A DNA stretch of 64,000 nucleotides from Schistocerca nitens. Taxonomy: Eukaryota > Arthropoda > Insecta > Orthoptera > Acrididae. Positions within the stretch are counted from its first letter, which is position 1, and each line of letters begins with the position of its first letter. Under the pieces are notes generated by a model that searched no databases, was not told where the DNA came from, and saw only the letters and a list, made by a program, of their open reading frames with translations. This document shows, piece by piece, positions 11,581 through 23,487 of the stretch. Made by a program: the position numbers and the translations under genes. Location of the stretch: contig NC_064619.1 of assembly GCF_023898315.1 (NCBI RefSeq), forward strand, positions 477,627,376-477,691,375, written 5' to 3'.

Positions 11581-12183
11581 TTGTTAAATCTGAGCTCAAG
11601 AGGGTAATCAATAAGCCAAAAATTGATTATTTTAGGACACTCCTCAGAGACATTCACTGGACTGATGTTTACAGTGCTCATGGTATGAATGAAAAATATA
11701 ACACTTTTGCTAATAAAGTGCTTACCTTATTCGAACTTAATATGGACATCAACGCAAATATATTACAAGGAAAAGATAGTCATATCAGATAGCAAAATAA
11801 AGACAATATGGGATATAGTGAAGGAGGAGACCGGTAGAACCAGACATGGAGAGGAACAAATAGCACTAAGAGTAACCGATATTTTGGTGACATGTGTATA
11901 GTGTTGCAGAACTTTTCAACAAACATTTTATAACTGTTCCTGAAAAGATGAGGTTGTCAGGTTCAGTAAATGCTGCTATGGAATACCTCAGACCAGACAT
12001 TTCAAGTAACTTCCATAATACGAATTTGATCCTCACTACCCCAGCACAAATAATGTCCATCATAAAATCTTTAAAATCAAAAACATCTAGTGGGTATGAT
12101 GGAATATCAACAAAGTTAATTGAAGAATATGATTCTGAGCTAAGTAACATATTAAGCTATCTGTTTAACACTCTAAGCGCCAA

Positions 12184-12245
12184 GCCCGTAAAATTTACGG
12201 GCCTGGGATCGCGCGAAAATCACCAAGCCCGTAAAATTTACGGGC
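12184..12245. repeat. Duplicated palindrome near piggyBac left end
   Basis: The 19-bp motif GCCCGTAAAATTTACGGGC occurs at 12184-12202 and again at 12227-12245. It is a perfect 9-bp inverted repeat around a central A. The 43-bp spacing and position 15 bp from the terminus are what one would expect of subterminal transposase-binding sites, but binding is inference. Confidence 0.85.
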
Positions 12246-12424
12246 CGCTACATTTAATTTCATTCAAAACACTGCAACGTTATTTCTACGGGTTTGGCCA
12301 GCGCTATACGTTTTTCAGATGTTTATTAACAAAATGCGTCCATAGATGTCACGGCAGCGCTGTAATTCATGTTAAAACTTATCTTTGCGTTCTCAGTCTG
12401 TATATCATTCAGTTGTTTGTCATC

Positions 12425-14258
12425 ATGTTTCGGCGCGGTTTATCAGACGCAGAAATTGCGGATTTGATCAATCATAGCGACACTCTGGATAATGTAGAGA
12501 GTGATTCAGACGATTCTGAATGCAATGGTGTGTTTGAAGGTACGTATTTCCGAATTTTCCACGTAATTGTGCAGTACGCACATATCTGTTGAACATGTGT
12601 AAACGATGTATGTAGTTACACATAATGTGATATTCTTTTTAGAAGACGAGATTGATGACAGTTTGTCTTCAGATGAAGACGAGAATGATGTTGAAGGTGT
12701 TGCTTCAAATCCAGCAGCTGTGCCGTATCCGAAAGACAGTGAGTGGACTGCAGTTGACACCTACCGACCTCTGCCTGTCAACACGACACCCAGGCAGATA
12801 CTAGTGGATATTGATGAGTCGAGTTCTGTACTGGATTGCAGTAAAGTGTTCCTTACTGACAGTGACGTAAATGAACTCAAGAGACAGACAAATTTGTATG
12901 CATCACAGACAATACAGAAGAAAAGAAGAGGAAATAATCTGAAGCCCCATTCAGTTTTGAGTTCGTGGAAGCCAGTGACTATAAGTGAGATGAGGCGTTT
13001 CTTGGGTATTATTTTCCACATGTGTGTTTCGAAAAAGCCAAAAATTGCGGACCATTGGAGCACTAATCCTGTTCTTAGTTGTAACTTTTGTCCCCATGTC
13101 ATGAGCCGTTTGCGTTTCACTCAGATACTGTCATGCTTGCATCTTGTTGACAATTCAAATCAGAAAAAACCAGGCGAAGATGGATTTCATCCACTTTACA
13201 AAGTTTTGCCATATTATAATAATTTGAAGGAGCGATGTATCCAGGCATATCGTCCCTCAGAAAAAGTGACAATTGATGAAGGAATTTGCCCATTTCGAGG
13301 TCGTGTGAGTTTCCGTGTTTACATGCAAAATAAGCCTCATAAGTATGGACTGAAAGTATATGCTGTTGCTGAAGCCAGTAGTGGCTATGTTGTAAATTTT
13401 GAAGTTTATGCTGGTAAGCATATTGTTGACAATTCTTCGTCTGCGGTTATTTTGCGATTGTTGTCTGACAGCAGCTTGCTGAACAAAGGCCACACTGTGT
13501 ATTTAGATCGATTTTATTCCAGTCCAGAGCTATTTCAGCAACTGGCAGAGAAAGGCACTGGAGCTGTTGGTACTGTGAACAAATCCAGGAAAGGATTGCC
13601 TAAAGATTTAGTATCTGCTAAGCTGAAAAAGGGCGAAATGTCTTTTCGGCGTAAAGATAATGTATTGGCAATGAAGTGGAAAGATAAGAGAGATGTGTAT
13701 ACATTGTCTACAAGGCATCAAGCAACATTTGGTACGCATACTAAGAGAAATGGGTCTGTAGTATTGAAACCACTTCAGGTACTTGATTACAACCTCAATA
13801 AAATTGGAGTGGATATTGGAGACCAACGCCTGCAGTACAATCCGTTCCAGCACAGAACTGTGAAATGGTGGCGAAAATTATATTTCCATTTGCTGCTTAT
13901 GGGAGTATCAAATGCATTTTGGCTGTACAATGCAGTGCACAGGAAGAATATTACAATAACAGACTTTATAACAGTGCTTGCAGTTCAGCTTGTTGAAGAC
14001 GACACACTTGAATTCATTCCAAGAAATGAAGGAACTGTAGGTCGGCTAACAAAGAGACATTTTTTGCAGCACATACCTGCAACTACTAAGAAGTATGCTG
14101 CTCGTGTGTGTCACGTGTGCAGTTCCAGGAGCAAGAAACAGAGTGGCAAGGCTTCTCGCAAAGAGACACGATACGAATGTGAACAGTGTGGCGTTGCACT
14201 CTGCCTGGAACCTTGCTTTAAAATTTTCCACACTAAAAAACAATATGATTCTGTGTGA
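12425..14258 (+). CDS. piggyBac transposase (two exons)
   Basis: Exon 1 is 12425-12539 and exon 2 is 12643-14258. The 103-bp intron starts GTACGT and ends TTCTTTTTAG, and exon 1 ends in phase 1, which exon 2 completes as GAA. The spliced product is 576 residues, normal for the family. It has an acidic, Ser/Asp-rich N-terminus, then the DDE_Tnp_1_7-type core. The three expected catalytic Asp residues are at about 250 (VTIDEGICPFRGR), 327 (VYLDRFYSS) and 429 (GVDIGDQ). A Cys-rich C-terminal domain (CHVCSS, CEQCGVALCLEPC, about 527-570) closes it. I see no frameshift or stop. An unspliced start at 12606 would lose the first ~46 residues. It catalyses TTAA-specific cut-and-paste transposition. 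The start was chosen as the first ATG that splices in frame. Confidence 0.92.
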
Positions 14259-14321
14259 AATTTATATGTAATACTGTATACTATCAGAAACATGTAATGT
14301 AGTGCCACAATTTTGGTTAAA

Positions 14322-14327
14322 AATAAA
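14322..14327 (+). terminator. Polyadenylation signal of piggyBac transposase
   Basis: AATAAA lies 64 bp after the transposase stop and inside the element, which fits its use as the mRNA 3' end signal. Confidence 0.6.
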
Positions 14328-14586
14328 TCACAATTGTATTCCCTTATTCGTATGACTTTTTCTAAATTCTTAAAACATCTAAGTGATTTCTATAACTGTA
14401 CCTTAAAGCTGTGCATTGTAAAGTAGTTTCTTTCACTCAGAATTAAAGTAGAAATGTGCAGCTTCAAGATGGTACCAAATTTGCCACAATCCAAACAGTA
14501 GATTTGATGCAGTAATTTTTTTAATATTGGTAAAATTGCCCGGTTTCTAGGGACGGGTGCATAAAATAGGCCTGGTACAGAGAGTG

Positions 14587-15959
14587 TTAACCAGTCGTTT
14601 ATCAGTGAAATATTTCCTGAATGGTTGAAATATGCTGAAGTTAAGCCACTGTTTAAGAAGGGAGATAAAGAAATAGCAGCAAATTTCCTTCCAATTTCAC
14701 TGTTGCCAGCATTCTCAAAAATTTTAGAAAAAGTAATGTACAATCAGCTTTATAACCATCTTATCTCAAACAACATACTGTCAAAGTCACAGTTTGGATT
14801 TCTACAGGGTTCTGATATTGAGAAGGCTATCTACACTTACAGTGAAAATGTGCTTAATTCATTAGACAAAAAATTGCAGGCAACTGGTATATTTTGTGAT
14901 CTGTCAAAGGCATTTGACTGTGTAAATCACAATATCCTTTTAAGTAAACTAGAATATTATAGTGTAACGGGAAATGCTGCAAAATGGTTCAAATCTTATA
15001 TCTCTGGCAGGAAACAAAGGGTGTTATTAGGAAAGAGACATGTATCAAGCTATCAGGCATCATCCAACTGGGAACTAATTACATGTGGGGTACCACAAGG
15101 TTCCATTTTGGGCCCCTTACTCTTTCTTGTGCATATCAATGACCTTTCATCAATAACATTACCAGATGCCAAGTTCATTTTGTTTGCCGTTGACACAAAC
15201 ATTACAATAAATAGCAAATCAAGTGTAGTCTTAGAAAGATCAGCTAATAAAAAATTTGTGGACATTAATAACTGGTTCCTAGCCAATTCTTTGTCACTAA
15301 ACGTTGAAAAAACACACTACATGCAGTTTAGAATTTGTAAGGGGTGTCCCACGAGTACACGCCTAACATATGATGACAAGCAGATAGAAGAAGTGGACAG
15401 TGTTAAATTCTTGGGATTACAGCTTGATAATAAATTCAACTGGGAGGAGCACACCACAGAACTGCTGAAGTGTCTTACCAAATCTCTATTTGCAATGCGA
15501 ATTGCGTCAGACATAGGGGATATACAAATGAAAAAGCTGGCATACTATGCTTACTTTTATTCCATAATGTCATATGGGATTATTTTTTGGGGTAATTCAT
15601 CGAGCCAAGCTAAAGTTTTCTGGGCACAAAAATGTGCAGTAAGAGTTATATGTGGTGTGAACTCAAGAACATCCTGCAGAAGCCTGTTTAGGGAACTAGG
15701 GATACTAACTACTGTTTCCCAATATATTTATTCCTTAATGAAATTTGTCATTAAAAATATATCACTTTTTCAAACCAACAGCTCAATTCATGGAATCAAT
15801 ACTAGAAATAAGAATAATCTTCACAAGGATTCAAAGTCACTTAGTCTTGTACAAAAAGGTGTGCTTTATTCAGGAGCACACATTTTCAATAACTTTCCAG
15901 CAGCCATAAAAAGCTTAATAACCTACTCCATTGATGAATTTCTCAGTAAAACCAACTGA
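14587..15959 (+). pseudogene. LINE reverse transcriptase, main domain
   Basis: An open frame of about 450 codons runs to 15959. It contains RT motifs in order: WLKYAEVKPLFKKGDK, ILEKVMYNQLYNHL, SQFGFLQGSD, IFCDLSKAFDCVNHNILL, CGVPQGSILGPLLFLVHIND, then LFAVDTNITI where the catalytic FADD motif should be. The second Asp is kept but the first is Val, so activity is unlikely. Thumb motifs SLNVEKTHYMQF and VKFLGLQLDNKFNWEEH follow. The N-terminal half of the same frame lies at 11894-12168, on the other side of the piggyBac. Removing the piggyBac and one TTAA would make the two halves contiguous and in frame. Confidence 0.9.
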
Positions 15960-15963
15960 TTTA

Positions 15964-15965
<2 letters not shown>

Positions 15966-16010
<45 letters not shown>
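15966..16010. repeat. TG dinucleotide microsatellite
   Basis: About 22 uninterrupted TG units in the LINE 3' UTR, starting right after its RT stop codon. Confidence 0.97.
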
Positions 16011-16015
<5 letters not shown>

Positions 16016-16104
16016 GTACAATATAACTTCTGCACAATTTTAGTGCAGTAATGTGTTCATTGTAAATAAGTATTATAGTAGTTGCATTACATGTTTATTA
16101 CCTT

Positions 16105-16129
16105 ATAAATAAATAAATAAATAAATAAA
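16105..16129. repeat. AAAT tetranucleotide microsatellite
   Basis: Six ATAA/AAAT units in the LINE 3' UTR. Confidence 0.9.
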
Positions 16130-16360
16130 CTTTTTTATTTTAAATTCAGTGCATTAGTATTTGTAAAATGACTGTTTCATATAGTGTTCATTAAAAAATG
16201 AGGATCATTCCACTTGGGACCTGTGGAATGGTACATTATATTATTTGTTTTAGTTGTAAATATTTGTCATGTATTGCTTTTCTGACATACTCTACATCCT
16301 GGAGGACCACCTCACTACGGATGAATTGGAATGAAAGTCAATCTAATCTAATCTAATCAG

Positions 16361-18126
16361 TCTTTTTTAGCATATGCTATTCTTTAAGATCAAACACAAA
16401 TGTGCCAGAAAGTTTTAAATACTGGTATAAATTGCTGGTCTTCTGGGCCTGAAATTTTTCTAAGTTGCTAGCCCTGAAAGTGTTTAGTTTTGAATGAGAG
16501 TGAAATGTTCAACAATTTAAGAAATTCATCTCTGACTACTATATGTAATATAATTCATCTTGCATAAAAGGAAATTTACTTCAAAGGTAATACTTCTCAA
16601 ACCACCATTCGTAATATTTTCCCATGACCTGTCAGAAATGTAAACAGTTGTAACATCATGCTCATCGAAAGCAGTTTGTTGCTACAAAGTATTGTATAGT
16701 CTTCTTTCTAAAGCCTTGGATAAATTTTGCTGTTGGCAGACACTTGTGTGTATACTGTGTTCTCTTGTTGTAAATGTTGCATCTTCTTTGGAACTAAAAC
16801 TTTATTTTAGTTTTATTCTCTTGTTTATGTTTTACTGCTGCTGTAGCGGGCTTACGTAGAATTTCTTGTTAGAATATCAGTTCTTACCACTCAAAATTTC
16901 AAAACTTTATCTGAAAACTAAAACAATGAAAAATTACCAGAATTAAAAAAAAATTCTGGGTTTTCCACACATGAAAAAAATTCCTGCATTTTTCTCGGAA
17001 GTCCTAGGAACACTATCCTTAGTTATCAACATAAAGTATGGTTTGAACATCACAGGAATCTACTAGGCATGAAGCTGAAGTAGTTCTGCCATTCTCAATT
17101 GTGAACCAGTTGATCCAGATAGTTATGGAGGACCTAATGTTAACATTGAATCAAAAGCAACAGAGCCATTTTGTATTTGTCACATGCACAAAATTTTGTG
17201 AAAGTGACACATTATTTAGGCAAGATAAAATATACATATCACATGTGAGTCTAATATTATATTTGTACTTTTCCCAGTTTTCGAGTATGTCATGCTTTCA
17301 CACTGTAGGTCATATTCCATTCTGGCTGTGTCAGTCAATTCACATGCTGAAGCAAGCCAGAAGTACACTGCTTTCTATTCCAGTTTCCAGCTGGATCACA
17401 CTTTCAACTTATTTAAGGTTAACCAAAAACAATTTTATTTCATTATGCTCAAAACATTTGATTACTCTCTGGTAGTCCCTATAACTTCAAACACACTTTT
17501 TTCATAGTCACTTTGATTTAACTGAACTTCTGTTTGGTTGCAATGTTAAAAGCTTTTTTTGAACTTTAGATGCATCGATGTTCCCATAGCAGCGTCCTCT
17601 TTCAGTAAACTATAATGCATTTTTACCATGATTCGCTATACTGGCTGATAAATACTCGTCAAGCAAGTGTGGGATGATAGGATTTTGGCATTGAAATGGA
17701 ATGTTATGTATTAATTACACACAATATCTGTGACTGACTTTTGATCAGATTCAATTGCATACAAGATGTCAGGATTAATATTCACCTACACATTTAAAAT
17801 TATCTTGCATGAAACTTTATTTCTGTTCCCAGCAGTAAATGCATGATCTGTCTGTAGTAAGTAAACTGAAAATGTTCTCCTGTGGTCAGAAAAATCTGTG
17901 TGCAGTATTCTCAAAATATGTTTTAAAGTGGCCCGCTATTTAAATAGTTAACACACACATCTGGCTACTGTTTTAATTCTATCTATGATAATATTATGTA
18001 GATTATTTAGAAATTGGAAATTTAATAAATAATTGGTAAGTATGTTGGAAACTTTTTTTTTTTTCAAGTGCTCTACACAAATAGTGTTAGCTGAAAGAAA
18101 GAGTTTTCATACTTAGCTCCTCTCAC
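16361..18126. other. Intron 3 side of MRPL15; no gene seen
   Basis: This AT-rich stretch lies immediately downstream (in gene sense) of exon 3. It should be the start of the next MRPL15 intron, with TE insertions further left also inside it or beyond the gene. I searched by eye for the next MRPL15 exon and did not find it. Confidence 0.5.
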
Positions 18127-18292
18127 CTCATCTGTTAACTGAAAGCCATAGTGATGCTGATCTGGGACAATAGAAAACAGCCCAGTATTGCAAATAGCAG
18201 TCAGATCAATTGGTTGAGAGCTATCAAGACGATCAGTGTCTAACAGTCTCTGAAGCTGCAGCAAAGATAATGGTGGATACTGTCTTCTTAAA
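18127..18292 (-). CDS. MRPL15: MRPL15 exon 3
   Basis: 166 bp between TTGTTGCAG and GTGAGAGG. The first base completes His (CA|T); 55 codons follow, ending LTDE in phase 0. It encodes the L15 core with RRQYPPLSLLQLQRLLD and PIDLTAICNTG. It looks like an isolated 79-residue frame until the splice sites are recognised. Confidence 0.93.
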
Positions 18293-21200
18293 CTGCAACA
18301 AGCATCATACACTAAATGTGAAATTCCATCTTATGTGTGCAGAATAGAAAAATATACACAGTTTTAAATTAGTCAGTGCACAAAAATAACTGAGAAAATA
18401 AAAATGCAATACTTGCTCCTGTTATCCCACATATCATGTCTGCCTTACTGACAGTTCTGCTTGCTGTACATTGTAAAATTAATGCAAACTATGAAATAAT
18501 AGTTGCAAAAACCTTTGTCATTTTTATGTATGTTGATTGAATATTGTTATGCAACACATAACTGTACTGTAATTTCTTAACTACATAATAATTACAATCA
18601 CACAGACCATAGTGATATGAAAATTCTCTAATACATCCTGTATCTTCACTGTTGTAGTAACACTGTTCACGTTTACGTCACAATTCACTTAGCGTAGACC
18701 AGGACTGTGTCCTAGGCATGCCCGATGTTAACTGACTGGGCACGGCCCGTGCTGCCGGAGTTGTTGTTGTTGTCATGCCGGCAGAGGTTGCGTCCGAATT
18801 CTCGCGTGCCCTCTGGTGGACGGGACTCTACTTGCGGCAACTACCGTCCGTGATGCGCCGTGCCAATGTGCGCCTCCCGCGATCTTTCTGGTGGCTACTA
18901 CACTCCTCCTTCAGGGGGTGAACCCACTGTGATGCACTGCGTCGGAAGGTGGAGCGCGGGCAGGGGCGATGACCTCCACATCCATTGGATGGCCAGAGTC
19001 GAGGGGATCTGCCAACCCTCGAGCCGGAACCTTCGAATACGGCTGGAAGTGACCCACACGAAGAGGCCCCCGTCATCCCACAACCGGAGCCTGGGACAGA
19101 ACGGGCGACAAGCTGTCTGACTCCGGATCCTGTTCCACCCCGGGAGGGGCAAGACCCAGTGGCGGGGACGAAGGGGAAGGGACGACCCCAGGTGAACCAA
19201 CCTCCTGAGAAACCGGGCCTGCTAGGGGGGCCGGCTCTCGCTGGGGCATCTCGAACGATGGCGATGCCGGTGCTGGAGCTACTGGAGGCTGCCAAGGCGG
19301 AGAACCATTGCAGTGTGGCAGAGGCGCAGCGGGGAGAGGAGGCAACGTCCCCTGTGAAACTAACACAGGTGCCGGCAATGGGGAAGCCGGTGTCCGAGAG
19401 GGCGGAGGGTGGGTGCCCGAACGTGGACGTAGCTGATTTTGGTGATGACGTACCACCCAGTCCCCCCGCCTGCAAGGTATAGAGCCGGCGGCCATTTCGG
19501 TGCAGGACCACTGCTGGTATCCAACGTGGATTGCGACCAAACCCACGGGCCCAGACCGACATACCCAGTGGAAAGCCAGCTACTCCGTTTTGTGAAGACT
19601 GGCGAGGACCAGGCTGGAGGAGGTGCAGCAGAGTCCTAGGTTGACGCCCATGGAGGAGCTCTGCGGGGCTGTGTTCTCCCATTGGTGTGGTCTGGTATGC
19701 CGTCAAAAAAAACGTCAATGCTTCCTCCGCAGGAAATTCGTGCACATACTTTTTCATCTGCGCCTTAAATGTGCGCACCATGCGCTCGGCTTCCCCATTC
19801 GATTGTGGATGGAAGGGGGGAGAGCAAACGTGCCGAATACCGAAGCGCCTACAAAAATCCTGGAAGGTCTGCGAAATAAACTGCAGTCCATTGTCCGAGA
19901 CCAGGGTGATTGGCAGACCTTCCACAGAAAAGATTTTTGCTAGTGCCTGGATTGCAACTTCTGAAGTGGTTGAGGAGCAGCGAACCACATATGGGAATCG
20001 GGAATAAGCATCAATGACAATGAGCCAAAAACCGTTGAGAAACGGGCCCGCAAAATCGATGTGAACACGTTCCCATGCTCGGGTTGCCGGCGGCCATGAA
20101 GAGAACGCTGCCCTGGGAGATGCTTGTTGGCTCGCACACTGGGAACAGGCGGCCACCAAGTGCTCAATTTCTCTGTCAATACCGGGCCAGTACACATGTC
20201 TGCGAGCCAAGGTTTTAGTACGGGAAACACCCCAGTGCCCCGCATGTAATAACGTGAGGACCTCCCGTCGTAAACTTGCAGGAACAACCACGCGAGGAGC
20301 TGTATCATCGGTAGCCAGAAGGAGAACGCCTTCCAAGACCGAGAGGCGGTCCCGTAGAAGAAAATAATTACGAAGAGGGTCCGAGGCCCGTTCCGGAGGG
20401 CGGGATGACCACCCCTGCTGAAGGAGGCGAACTACTTGCCAGAGAACCGGGTCAGCTGCCGTTTCCCTGGCGACTCGAGAACTAGTGATCGGGAAGCCAT
20501 CAACCGCTTGGTGGGACGCCACATCCAAATGAAAACACATAATCTCCTCTCGATCGAACATAGGATCCGGGCCCACCGGAAGACGAGAAAGAGCGTCGGC
20601 GTTGGCATGCTGTCCTGTAGGGCGAAAATGAATGTCATATGGTACTTAGAGAGGAACAAGGCCCAGCGCTGTAGTCTGTGGGCCACCCTATCCGGAATCT
20701 GAGAGGCGGGGCCAAATAACGATATTAACAGCTTATGGCCAGTGATTAACTCAAACTTCGTGCCATACAAGAAAGGGTGAAACTTGGTAACAGCGTACAC
20801 AATGGCCAAAGCCTCTTTTTCCACCTGGGAGTAATAGGCCTGCGCGGGACTAAGCATTTTAGACGCAAACGCCAGTGGTTGCTCGGAACCATCTGCGTTG
20901 CGATGGGCCAGGACCGCCCCCACCCCATACTGCAAAGCATCTGTAGCCAGGACCAACGGCTTATGGGGATCAAAAGTAGCCAAACAAGGGGCTGACGTGA
21001 GGAGGCCCTTCAACGAGGTGAACGCTCGCTCACATGTAGGCGACCAATCAGAAGGAACACCCTTGTGCAGAAGGCAGTACAGGGGGTGGGCTATAGTGGA
21101 AGCCCTGTGTATGAACCGGTGGTAATAGGCTATCTTGCCTAAAAAAGCTTGTACTCTTTCAGCGAAGCAGGCCGAGGAAGGTTGACGATACCTTGGACCA

Positions 21201-23450
21201 AACTTCCTAGTGGCTGGATACCGTGCCGAGAGATGGTGTAGCCCACATACTCAATGGATGTTTGAAAGAAGGTTGACTTATGCAGGTTGCAACGCAAGCC
21301 CACAGACCTGAATTTGAGAAAGAGGGTGCGAAGGTTGTGCAAGTGTTCCTTCGTGCTGCGGCCTGTGACAATTATGTCATCCAGGTAATTAATACAATGA
21401 GGAATTGTTGACATGACATGCTCAAGATAACGCTGGAATATCCCCGGGGCACTGGATATTCCGAAGGCCAACCGCTGGTATTGGTAAAGGCCAAACGGGG
21501 TATTGACGACCGCCAACCGTTTGGAGTCCTCATCAAGTGGTATCTGATGATAAGCCTCCGACAGATCGATTTTCGAAAAATATTGGCCTCCTGCCACGGA
21601 GGAGAACAATTCATCAGCAAGAGGCAAAGGATAGGTGTCCACCACCAATTGGGAATTAATGGTGGCCTTGAAATCGCCACAAAGACGTAATTTTCCCGAG
21701 GGCTTCCTTACAATCACGAGGGGCGAAGCCCACTCACTGGAAGAAATGGGAAGAACGACCCCTAGGGCTGTCAGCCGGTCTAGCTCTTCCTTTACCTGAG
21801 GGCGGAGAGCCAAGGGGATCTGCCTCGCGCGTAGAAAACGCGGACGAGCCGACGCCTTCAACGTTAAGTGAGCTTCAAAATCTGAAAGACGCCCCAGGCC
21901 CTCCTCAAAAATATCTGGAAAGTCGGAGATCAAAGATTCCAATGATTGATAGGGAACGTCTTCGGAGACCAACTGTATGGTGTCAGCGATAGAAAAACCG
22001 AAAGCTTGAAAGGCATCCAGGCCAAAAAGGTTAGCTGAGCTTGCATCACTGACAACAATAAAAGTAATAGGCCGAGTGACTGATTTGTAAGTCACGTCGG
22101 TAGTGAATTGACCCAGTAGGGGAATGAACTGTTTACCATAACCGCGTGGACGCCGGTAAACTGGCGCCAACGGGGGCGATCCCAGGTCGGAATAAGTTTG
22201 TGCATTCAACAACGAAACTACCGCGCCCGTATCGACTTGCAGTTGTAACCGGCGCGACCGAACAGACACCTCGATAAAGAGTTTGCGTGCCGAAGCGTCG
22301 GGAGCCTGGCCCGATGAAACTTCCTGAATGTCAACGTCCATGTCCTCTGTACCTGCTTCCTTCAATTCTTTTGAGGCTGTGCGGCAAACTTTAGCAATGT
22401 GACCTTTTCTATTACATTTGCGACGAACGGCCCAATGCTGGGGGCACTCTGACCGATCATGATGTATATAGCACGACGCACAGGACGGCAACAGGGGCCG
22501 GCGGCCGGAATTCTGTTTACGCGCCGTGCAGGAGCGGCCGTAATGGCCGGATTGTACCGCTCGCACGTCGTCCACCCCTGACACAGAGGACGCGGCCGCG
22601 CCGCCCTGAACCGCCACGACGTCGCACCACGCTTCCAGCTGTTGACCTGCTGCGTGAGAGACTTCATACGATTGAGCAATGGACAGGACTTCCTCGAGGG
22701 AAGGGTTTTCTAACTGCAAGGCCCGTTGCCGGACCTCCCTATCAGGGGCCGAACGAACAATGACGTCATGTACCATAACGTGTGCGTACGACTCTCGCGA
22801 CTGCTCCGTGACAAAATCACACTTGCGACTAAGACCGTGCAGGGTAGCGGCCCACGCCCGGTAAGACTAATGGGGCTGTTTCTTGCATTGATAGAACTCT
22901 ACCCTAGCCGCCACAACATGCGTCCGGCGGCGATAATATGAAGACAGCAAGGAACACAATGGGTCAAAAGACAAGGACGAGGGTTCCTGCAACGGCGCTA
23001 GCTGCCGCAAAACTTGATACAGCGAGGGAGAGATCCAAGACAAGAAGAGAGCACGACATACCTCCGCATCGGCAACATGAAACACCTGGAAATGCTGCCG
23101 AAGGCGATGTTCATATGCGTCCCAATCCTCCGCTGTCTCGTCATACGGGGGAAAGGGAGGAGGGAACGGCGCCGGAGCAGACGGCGTGGAGAGCAACGCT
23201 GGAAGCACTTGTTTCATGGTGGCCATGAGTTCCGTCTGCTGCGCAACCAAAACTCGCACCAAATCCTCCATGCCGTGGAGAAGCTGCGAAACCGGAGCAA
23301 CGACGCAACACGCGAAAGAACGACCCTACTCATCGCCAATTGTGTAGTAACACTGTTCACGTTTACGTCGCACTTCACTTAGTGTAGACCGGGACTGTGT
23401 CCTAGGCATGCCCGATGTTAACTGACTGGGCACGGCCCGTGCTGCCGGAG

Positions 23451-23487
<37 letters not shown>

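Larger units (their letters stand above)
12169..14586 (+). mobile_element. piggyBac transposon, apparently intact
   Basis: The element is 2418 bp and flanked by the canonical TTAA duplication (12165-12168 and 14587-14590). Its ends are inverted: CACTCTAAGCGCCAAGCCC on the left, and CACTCTCTGTACCAGGCC on the right when read inward. The first six bases are identical and the rest partly matches. Inside are two palindromic subterminal motifs and a spliced, full-length transposase gene followed by AATAAA. It sits within the RT frame of a LINE. Target, termini and protein family agree, so the assignment is firm. Confidence 0.96.
11580..16360 (+). mobile_element. LINE retrotransposon, 5'-truncated, split by piggyBac
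   Basis: The left part (11580-12168) gives the linker after the endonuclease (LRDIHWTDVYSAHGMNEKYN, SKIKTIWDIVKEETGR) and the RT entrance (FNKHFITVPEK, KTSSGYDGISTKLI). The right part (14587-15959) gives the rest of the RT. The 3' UTR ends at 16340-16359 in ATCTA repeats, the usual tail of this LINE type. A clear 5' end, endonuclease and ORF1 are missing, so the copy is truncated. The RT style (SYGIIFWGNSS, late GINTRNKNNLH) fits the CR1/L2-like group; I cannot fix the clade. Confidence 0.88.

Noticed and set aside
12606..14258. Domesticated piggyBac-derived host gene
   Set aside because: Inverted ends and TTAA duplication surround it exactly, and it interrupts a LINE; this is a mobile copy.
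1..18126. MRPL15 exon 4 within the left part
   Set aside because: No minus-strand segment matching the next uL15m block was found by eye; it probably lies outside the window.
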